From: Rubrivivax sp.
GTDB taxonomy: Bacteria > Pseudomonadota > Gammaproteobacteria > Burkholderiales > Burkholderiaceae_C
Reading direction: 5' to 3'
Length of the DNA stretch: 64,000 bases
NCBI GenBank assembly: GCA_030653385.1
Contig: JAURZM010000063.1
Location: 186,001-250,000 of the forward strand
Translations under genes and position numbers: made by a program
The notes under the pieces: generated by a model
Database searches by the model: none
What the model was told of the DNA's origin: nothing
Seen by the model: the letters and a program-made list of their open reading frames with translations, nothing else
In this document: one piece after another, positions 58,085 through 64,000 of the stretch
How positions within the stretch are numbered: the first letter of the stretch is position 1
How the letters are laid out: each line of letters starts with the position of its first letter

Positions 58085-59740
58085 ATGAACAACAAGCTTC
58101 AAGCCAGCGCTGTCGGGTCGTCGGCGCCCCGCGGCGGCGACATCGAGGACTGGCGTCCCGAGGACGCAACTTTCTGGGAGACCACCGGCAAGAGGATTGC
58201 CTACCGCAATCTGTGGATCTCCATCCCCAACCTGCTGTGCGCGTTTGCGGTGTGGTTGATGTGGGGAATCATCACCGTGCAGATGCTCAACCTGGGCTTC
58301 CCCTTCAAGCCCGCAGAGCTCTTCACGCTCACGGCCATCGCCGGCCTGATGGGCGCCACGCTGCGGATCCCGGCGTCGTTCTTCATCCGCCTTTCAGGTG
58401 GTCGCAACACGGTCTTCCTGACCAGCGCGATGCTCATCATCCCGGCCATCTGGACCGGCATCGCGCTGCAGGACAAGAGCACGCCGCTGTGGGTCTTCCA
58501 GGCCTGCGCCTTTCTCTCGGGCATCGGTGGCGGCAACTTCTCTGCCTCGATGAGCAACATCAACACCTTCTTTCCAAAGAAGCAGCAGGGTCTGGCGCTG
58601 GGCCTGAACGCGGGGCTCGGCAACTTCGGCGTCACCACGATGCAGATCCTGATTCCGCTGGTGATGACGGTTGGCCTGTTCGGGGCTGTCGGTGGCGGCT
58701 CGATGGTGCTGGTCAAGGATTCGGGCTGGATCTTCGGCAAGATCCTGGCCGGCACGCCGACCTGGATTCAGAACGCGGGCTTCGTCTGGGCTGCCATCCT
58801 GGTGCCGCTGGTGATCGCGGCCTGGTTCGGCATGAACAACCTGCTCACGGTCACGCCCAAACACGGCGGCACCCTGGCCGCCTTCGGCAAGATCATCTAC
58901 CTGTACGGCCTGGCCTTCGCGGTCGGCGCCCTGGGCCTGTACCTCTACCTTCCGGCGCCCACGGGCCTGGGCCTGCTGAACATGTGGGTGGCGCTGCCGC
59001 TCATCATCGTGGGCTGCCTGGGCGTGATGAAGATGGCCGCCTTCGGCGAGATGAAAGGCAACCTGGCCAAGCAGTTCGAGATCTTCCGCAACAAACACAC
59101 CTGGTCGATGACGATTCTCTACATCGTCACCTTCGGATCCTTCATCGGCTTCTCGATGGCGCTGCCGCTGTCGATCACGGTGATCTTCGGCTTCCAGCAC
59201 ATTCCTGATGCCAACGGCGTGATGCAGCACACGCTGAAAAACCCGAACGCACCCTCGGCGCTGACTTACGCCTGGATCGGCCCCTTCATCGGTGCCGCGA
59301 TCCGCCCCGTGGGCGGCTGGATATCCGACAAGGTGGGTGGCTCCATCGTCACGCAGGTGATCTCGGTGGTGATGGTGGGTGCATCCGCAGCGGTGGGCTA
59401 CGTGATGATGCAGGCCTACGGCTCGGCCACGCCGGAACAGTATTTCCCGATGTTCCTGGGTCTGTTCATGCTGCTGTTCCTGGCCAGTGGCATCGGCAAC
59501 GGTTCGACCTTCCGCACCATCGGCATCATCTTCGACAGGGTGCAGGCAGGCCCGGTGCTGGGCTGGACGGCGGCCGTGGGTGCGTATGGTTCCTTCGTCG
59601 CACCGGTGGTCATCGGCGCGCAGATCAAGGCCGGCACGCCGCAGAACGCGATGTACGGCTTTGCGGTGTTCTACGCGCTGTGCCTGGTGCTGAACTGGTG
59701 GTTCTACCTGCGCCGCGACGCGTACGTGAAGAACCCCTGA
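58085..59740 (+). CDS. narK2: NarK2-type nitrate/nitrite antiporter
   Basis: 551 aa, longer than NarK1. N-terminal WRPEDATFWETTGKRIAYRNLWISIPNLL is typical of NarK2. The NNP signatures GIGGGNFSASMSNINTFFPKKQQGLALGLNAGLGNFG and GSFVAPVVIGAQIKAG are present. AAGGA before ATG 58085. A cytoplasmic loop around residues 240-265 and an extra loop FQHIPDANGVMQHTLKNP enlarge it. Likely nitrite/nitrate exchange in support of the NarGHI enzyme encoded downstream. Confidence 0.93.
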   Translation: MNNKLQASAVGSSAPRGGDIEDWRPEDATFWETTGKRIAYRNLWISIPNLLCAFAVWLMWGIITVQMLNLGFPFKPAELFTLTAIAGLMGATLRIPASFFIRLSGGRNTVFLTSAMLIIPAIWTGIALQDKSTPLWVFQACAFLSGIGGGNFSASMSNINTFFPKKQQGLALGLNAGLGNFGVTTMQILIPLVMTVGLFGAVGGGSMVLVKDSGWIFGKILAGTPTWIQNAGFVWAAILVPLVIAAWFGMNNLLTVTPKHGGTLAAFGKIIYLYGLAFAVGALGLYLYLPAPTGLGLLNMWVALPLIIVGCLGVMKMAAFGEMKGNLAKQFEIFRNKHTWSMTILYIVTFGSFIGFSMALPLSITVIFGFQHIPDANGVMQHTLKNPNAPSALTYAWIGPFIGAAIRPVGGWISDKVGGSIVTQVISVVMVGASAAVGYVMMQAYGSATPEQYFPMFLGLFMLLFLASGIGNGSTFRTIGIIFDRVQAGPVLGWTAAVGAYGSFVAPVVIGAQIKAGTPQNAMYGFAVFYALCLVLNWWFYLRRDAYVKNP

Positions 59741-59786
59741 GCGGAACCTCTGAGCCGTCACGCTGTTGTACGCACACCCGCCGCCC

Positions 59787-61163
59787 ATGGTTGCCACGCA
59801 CCTGATCGCCGACTGGAAGCCCGAGGACCGCGGGTTCTGGGAGCGCAGCGGTTGCCGCGTGGCGCGGCGCAACCTGTGGTTGTCCATCCCCGCGCTGACG
59901 CTGGCCTTTGCGGTGTGGATGGTGTGGAGTGCGGTCGTCGTCAACCTGCCTGCCGTTGGCTTCAAGTACAGCACCAACCAGCTGTTCTGGCTGGCCGCGT
60001 TGCCAGCGCTGTGCGGCGCCACCTTGCGCATCTTCTACGCGTTCGCGCTGACGGTGGTCGGCGGCCGCGTCTGGACGACGCTGTCCACGGCAAGCCTGCT
60101 GCTGCCAGCTCTGGGCATCGGCTTTGCGGTGCAGCAGCCCGAGACACCCTACGAGCTGATGGTGGCCCTGGCGCTGTTGTGCGGACTGGGCGGCGGCAAC
60201 TTCGCCAGCTCGATGGCCCACATCAGCTACTTCTATCCCAAGGCGCGCAAGGGTTACGCGCTGGGCATGAATGCGGGACTGGGCCAGCTGGGGGTGTCGC
60301 TGGTGCAGTTCGTGGTGCCCGTGGTCATCACCGCGGGCCTGTTCGGCGTGCTCGGCGGCGCGCCCCAGGCCACGGGCCAGGGGCAGCCGCTGTGGCTGCA
60401 GAACGCGGGCTTTGTCTGGGTGCCCTTCATCGTCGCCAGCGCCCTGGCCGCGTGGCTGGGCATGGACGACATCGCCGACGCCAAAGGCCACTTTGCCGAC
60501 CAGGTCGTGATCTTCACGCGCAAGCACAACTGGCTGATGTGCTGGCTGTACATCGGCACCTTGGGCAGCTTCATCGGCTACTCGGCGGGGCTGCCGCTGT
60601 TGATCCAGAGCCAGTTCTCGGGGCTGGATGCGATGCAGTACGCGTGGCTGGGGCCCTTGCTGGGCGCGGTAGTCCGGCCGCTGGGGGGTTGGCTGGCCGA
60701 CCGCCATGGCGGCGCGCGGGTCACGTTCTGGTGCTTCGTCGTCATGGCCGTGGGCGTGATGGCGGTGCGGCACTTCCTGCCGGGGCCTGGGCACAGCGGC
60801 GACTTCAATGGCTTTCTCGCCAGCTTCATGCTGCTCTTTGCGGCGGCCGGCGTGGGCAACGGCAGCACCTTCCGCATGATCCCGGTGATCTTTCTCACCG
60901 AGCGCCAGCGCGCCGCCGAGCCGCAGCCCGACGCGCAGGCGCAGGCCGTGCGCGACGGCAACAAGGAAGCCGCTGCCGTGCTGGGTTTCGCCAGTGCCCT
61001 GGGCGCCTATGGGGGCTTCTTCATCCCCAAGAGCTATGGCACGGCCATCGCCATGACCGGCAGTCCCGAGCCGGCGCTGATGGTTTTCATCGTCTTCTAC
61101 CTCAGTTGCATCGCCGTGACATGGTGGCACTACAGCCGCCGCAATGCGCCGATGCCCTGCTGA
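59787..61163 (+). CDS. third NarK-type transporter
   Basis: 458 aa NNP transporter, closer to NarK2 than NarK1: WKPEDRGFWERSGCRVARRNLWLSIPALTLAF, GGGNFASSMAHISYFYPKARKGYALGMNAGLGQLG, GNGSTFRMIPVIFLTERQR, ASALGAYGGFFIPKSYG. ATG 59787 is chosen; a TTG at 59766 would add seven residues. The extra hydrophilic loop between helices 10 and 11 (ERQRAAEPQPDAQAQAVRDG) is unusual. Role may be nitrite export or a different-affinity nitrate carrier. Confidence 0.9.
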   Translation: MVATHLIADWKPEDRGFWERSGCRVARRNLWLSIPALTLAFAVWMVWSAVVVNLPAVGFKYSTNQLFWLAALPALCGATLRIFYAFALTVVGGRVWTTLSTASLLLPALGIGFAVQQPETPYELMVALALLCGLGGGNFASSMAHISYFYPKARKGYALGMNAGLGQLGVSLVQFVVPVVITAGLFGVLGGAPQATGQGQPLWLQNAGFVWVPFIVASALAAWLGMDDIADAKGHFADQVVIFTRKHNWLMCWLYIGTLGSFIGYSAGLPLLIQSQFSGLDAMQYAWLGPLLGAVVRPLGGWLADRHGGARVTFWCFVVMAVGVMAVRHFLPGPGHSGDFNGFLASFMLLFAAAGVGNGSTFRMIPVIFLTERQRAAEPQPDAQAQAVRDGNKEAAAVLGFASALGAYGGFFIPKSYGTAIAMTGSPEPALMVFIVFYLSCIAVTWWHYSRRNAPMPC

Positions 61164-61193
61164 CCGTTTCGAATTTTTCCAGAAGGACGCAAC

Positions 61194-64000
61194 ATGAGTC
61201 ATTTTCTCGATCGCCTGACCCACTTCAGCCTGCCGAAGGAGACCTTCTCCGGCGAGCACGGCATCACCACCGGTGAAGACCGCACGTGGGAAGACGCCTA
61301 CCGCAACCGCTGGGCCCACGACAAGATCGTGCGCAGCACCCACGGCGTGAACTGCACGGGCAGCTGCAGCTGGAAGATCTACGTCAAGGGCGGCATCGTC
61401 ACCTGGGAAACCCAGCAGACCGACTACCCGCGCACGCGCTGGGACATGCCCAACCACGAGCCGCGCGGCTGCGCCCGCGGGGCGAGCTATTCCTGGTACC
61501 TGTACAGCGCCAACCGCGTGAAGTACCCGATGGTGCGCGGCCGCCTGCTGGAACGTTGGCGCGCGGCGATGAAGACCGCCAAGACCCCGGTGGACGCCTG
61601 GGCCTCCATCGTCGAGAACGACGACGCGCGGCGGGACTACCAGAAGATCCGCGGCATGGGCGGCTTCGTGCGCAGCAGTTGGGACGAGGTCAACCAGATC
61701 ATCGCTGCGTCGAATGTCTACACGATCAAAAAACACGGCCCCGACCGCGTGATCGGCTTTTCGCCCATCCCGGCGATGAGCATGGTCAGCTACGCCGCCG
61801 GCAGCCGTTACCTGAGCCTGATCGGCGGCGTGTGCATGAGCTTCTACGACTGGTACTGCGACCTGCCGCCGGCCAGCCCGCAGGTGTGGGGTGAACAGAC
61901 CGACGTGCCCGAAAGCGCCGATTGGTACAACAGCACCTACATCATGGCCTGGGGCAGCAACGTGCCGCAGACACGCACGCCAGACGCGCACTTCTTTACC
62001 GAGGTGCGCTACAAGGGCGCGAAGACGGTGGCCATCACGCCCGACTACAGCGAGGTGGCCAAGCTGGCCGACATCTGGCTGCACCCGAAGCAAGGCACCG
62101 ATGCGGCGCTGGCGATGGCCATGGGTCACGTCGCGCTGAAGGAGTTCTACTTCAAGGAACGCTCGCCCTATTTCGACGACTACGCGCGCCGCTACACCGA
62201 CCTGCCGTTGCTGGTTATGCTGAAGGAGCACACCCTGCCCGACGGCACGAAAACCCTGGTGCCCGACCGCTACCTGCGCGCGTCGGACTTCAACGGCAAG
62301 CTGGGCCAGCAGAACAACCCCGAGTGGAAGACGGTGGCCTTCGACGCAGCAGGCCGCGCTGTGCTGCCCAATGGCAGCATCGGTTTTCGCTGGACACCCG
62401 AAGGGGGTGTCGACCAGGGCAAGTGGAACCTGGAGAACAAGGAAGCGCGCCACGGCACCGAGGTGAAGCTGAAGCTGTCGGTGATCGAAGACGCGGACTC
62501 TGAAAACCCGCAAGCGCACGAAGTGGTCGGCGTCGGCCTGCCTTACTTCGGCGGTGTGAGCACGCCGCACTTCAAGTCCAACACCCAGAACGGCGAAGTC
62601 AACTTCGTGAAAGTGCCGGCCGTGCGTTTGCGCCTGGGCAAGGAAGGCGACCACCGCGAAGCGCTGGTGGCGACCGTGTTCGACCTGCAGGTGGCGCAGT
62701 ACGGCATCGACCGTGGCCTGGGCTCGGGCGCGAAGTCGTACGACGACGACGCCGCCTACACGCCGGCCTGGGCCGAGAGCATCACCGGCACACCACGCGA
62801 TCAGATCATCACCGTCGCACGCCAGTTCGCCGAAAACGCGCACAAGACCCACGGCAAGTCGATGGTCATCATCGGCGCGGCGATGAACCATTGGTACCAC
62901 GCCGACATGAACTACCGCGGTGTCATCAACCTCCTGATGATGTGCGGCTGCATCGGCCAAAGCGGCGGCGGCTGGGCGCACTACGTGGGTCAGGAAAAGC
63001 TGCGCCCGCAAACCGGCTGGACACCCCTGGCCTTTGCACTGGACTGGATGCGCCCGCCGCGGCAGATGAACAGCACCAGCTTCTTCTACGCCCACACCGA
63101 CCAGTGGCGCTACGAAAAGCTGGGCATGGAAGAGATCGTGTCCCCGCTGGCCGACAAGGCGCTGTATGCGGGCAGCATGATCGACTACAACGTGCGTGCC
63201 GAACGCATGGGCTGGCTGCCCAGCGCCCCGCAGCTCAAGACCAACCCGCTGCAGGTGGTGAAGGACGCCACCACGGCCGGCATGGACCCGAAGGACTATG
63301 CCGTCAAGGCACTGAAGGACGGCAGCCTGCAAATGAGTTGCGAAGACCCGGACGCACCGCAGAACTGGCCGCGTGTGCTGTTCGTCTGGCGCAGCAACCT
63401 GCTGGGATCTTCAGGCAAGGGCCACGAGTACTTCTGCAAGCACCTGCTGGGCACCGAAAACGGCATCCAGGGCAAGGATCTCGGCCAGGACGATGCAAAG
63501 CCGAGTGAAGTGAAGTGGCACGCCGAAGCCCCGGTCGGCAAGCTCGACCTGGTGGTGACGCTGGACTTCCGCATGAGCACCACCTGCCTGTACAGCGACA
63601 TCGTGTTGCCCACCGCCAGCTGGTACGAAAAAAACGACCTCAACACCAGCGACATGCACCCCTTCATCCACCCGTTGAGCGCGGCCGTGGACCCGGTGTG
63701 GCAAAGCCGCAGCGACTGGGAGATCTACAAGGGATTCGCGAAGACCTTCAGCGAGGTTTGCATCGGCCACCTGGGTCTGGAGAAGGAGGTCGTGCTGACG
63801 CCCATCATGCATGACACGGCAGGCGAGCTGGCCCAGCCCTTCGACGTGAAGGAATGGAAGAAGGGCCAGTGCGAACTGATCCCCGGCAAGACCGCGCCGC
63901 AGATCACGGTAGTGGAACGTGACTACCCGAACGTGTTCAAGCGTTTCACCGCGCTGGGACCCTTGATGGACAAGCTGGGCAATGGGGGCAAGGGCATCGG
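61194..64000 (+). CDS. narG: respiratory nitrate reductase alpha subunit, N-terminal 935 codons
   Basis: Molybdenum-bis-MGD catalytic subunit reducing nitrate to nitrite at the inner membrane. AAGGA lies 8 nt before ATG 61194. N-terminal HGVNCTGSCSWKIYV carries the FS0 cluster ligands (His and Cys). YSWYLYSANRVKYPMVRG and GGVCMSFYDWYCDLPPASPQVWGEQTDV (Asp as Mo ligand) follow, then PDYSEVAKLADIWLHPKQGTDAALAMAMGH and MNHWYHADMNYRGVINLLMMCGCIGQSGGGWAHYVGQEKLRP. The frame is open to the window edge; about 300 residues and narHJI should follow outside. Confidence 0.97.
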   Translation, partial: MSHFLDRLTHFSLPKETFSGEHGITTGEDRTWEDAYRNRWAHDKIVRSTHGVNCTGSCSWKIYVKGGIVTWETQQTDYPRTRWDMPNHEPRGCARGASYSWYLYSANRVKYPMVRGRLLERWRAAMKTAKTPVDAWASIVENDDARRDYQKIRGMGGFVRSSWDEVNQIIAASNVYTIKKHGPDRVIGFSPIPAMSMVSYAAGSRYLSLIGGVCMSFYDWYCDLPPASPQVWGEQTDVPESADWYNSTYIMAWGSNVPQTRTPDAHFFTEVRYKGAKTVAITPDYSEVAKLADIWLHPKQGTDAALAMAMGHVALKEFYFKERSPYFDDYARRYTDLPLLVMLKEHTLPDGTKTLVPDRYLRASDFNGKLGQQNNPEWKTVAFDAAGRAVLPNGSIGFRWTPEGGVDQGKWNLENKEARHGTEVKLKLSVIEDADSENPQAHEVVGVGLPYFGGVSTPHFKSNTQNGEVNFVKVPAVRLRLGKEGDHREALVATVFDLQVAQYGIDRGLGSGAKSYDDDAAYTPAWAESITGTPRDQIITVARQFAENAHKTHGKSMVIIGAAMNHWYHADMNYRGVINLLMMCGCIGQSGGGWAHYVGQEKLRPQTGWTPLAFALDWMRPPRQMNSTSFFYAHTDQWRYEKLGMEEIVSPLADKALYAGSMIDYNVRAERMGWLPSAPQLKTNPLQVVKDATTAGMDPKDYAVKALKDGSLQMSCEDPDAPQNWPRVLFVWRSNLLGSSGKGHEYFCKHLLGTENGIQGKDLGQDDAKPSEVKWHAEAPVGKLDLVVTLDFRMSTTCLYSDIVLPTASWYEKNDLNTSDMHPFIHPLSAAVDPVWQSRSDWEIYKGFAKTFSEVCIGHLGLEKEVVLTPIMHDTAGELAQPFDVKEWKKGQCELIPGKTAPQITVVERDYPNVFKRFTALGPLMDKLGNGGKGI

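Noticed and set aside
59625..63332. 1235-codon open frame on the minus strand across narK3 and narG
   Set aside because: It is the antisense shadow of narK2-narG in GC-rich DNA; the translation is His/Arg/Gln-rich with no family motif, while the plus strand gives clear NarK and NarG proteins.
1..64000. CRISPR array, tRNA or rRNA genes
   Set aside because: No regularly spaced repeats and no cloverleaf-forming or rRNA-like stretch was noticed on reading either strand; a dedicated tRNA search was not possible.

Overview
The window is GC-rich chromosomal DNA of a betaproteobacterium. A Burkholderiales member of the Rubrivivax/Leptothrix/Ideonella type is the best guess. The guess rests on the smpB / ratA-rnfH / DUF4124 / guaB / guaA order, high-GC codon use, a PEP-CTERM protein, an RpoE-like ECF sigma factor, and a narK-narK-narK-narG locus beside a class II ribonucleotide reductase. 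The species assignment is inference.

Layout. (1) 1-6314, minus strand: a directional cluster encoding an exported caspase-like/TPR/CsgG-like protein, a separate CsgG-like lipoprotein-type protein, a two-partner-secretion transporter (TpsB) and the N-terminal part of its exoprotein (TpsA, cut by the window edge). (2) 6538-13003: conserved housekeeping block (smpB divergent from ratA-rnfH, DUF4124 protein, guaB, an MFS transporter, guaA). (3) 13004-26900: a patchwork accessory region starting at the 3' end of guaA, a known island-insertion hotspot. It holds an IS91-type transposase fragment, a PEP-CTERM protein, small stress-type proteins (DUF4242, two DUF1330 copies), an alpha/beta hydrolase, a cytochrome P450, a decayed methyltransferase, a ParD/RelE-like toxin-antitoxin pair with palindromes, and an exported, translationally coupled operon (GlcG/HbpS-like protein, ankyrin protein, secreted deaminase, second ankyrin protein, RCC1-repeat protein) next to a sensor kinase/FixJ-type regulator pair. 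(4) 27173-43181: a respiration, quinone and light-response island with a cyanide-insensitive bd-type quinol oxidase, a BLUF photoreceptor, an ECF sigma/anti-sigma pair, a FAD oxidoreductase-coq7-ubiG operon, and a seven-gene minus-strand operon carrying three photolyase/cryptochrome-family proteins. A MerR/LitR-like regulator is divergent from that operon, and a SOUL haem protein follows. (5) 43456-50807: a giant multi-PAS histidine kinase, a single-domain receiver and a hybrid kinase with three receivers. (6) 50905-53394: a DUF6351 exported hydrolase. (7) 53584-64000: coenzyme B12-dependent ribonucleotide reductase (nrdJ) divergent from narK1-narK2-narK3-narG (narG runs off the window), which is the start of a nitrate respiration operon.

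How the parts fit. The most informative non-coding signal is a promoter-like pattern, TGCAACTT - 15 nt - GTWARN. It occurs upstream of the ECF sigma gene itself, of the FAD oxidoreductase-coq7-ubiG operon, and of the bd oxidase operon. This suggests one sigma factor coordinates quinone hydroxylation/methylation and a quinol-consuming, stress-resistant oxidase, beside a DNA-repair and photoreceptor operon controlled by the LitR-like protein: a photo-oxidative/quinone stress module. The nitrate block has an FNR/DNR-like half-conserved site and a UUCG-looped hairpin in its leader. No CRISPR array, tRNA or rRNA gene was seen.
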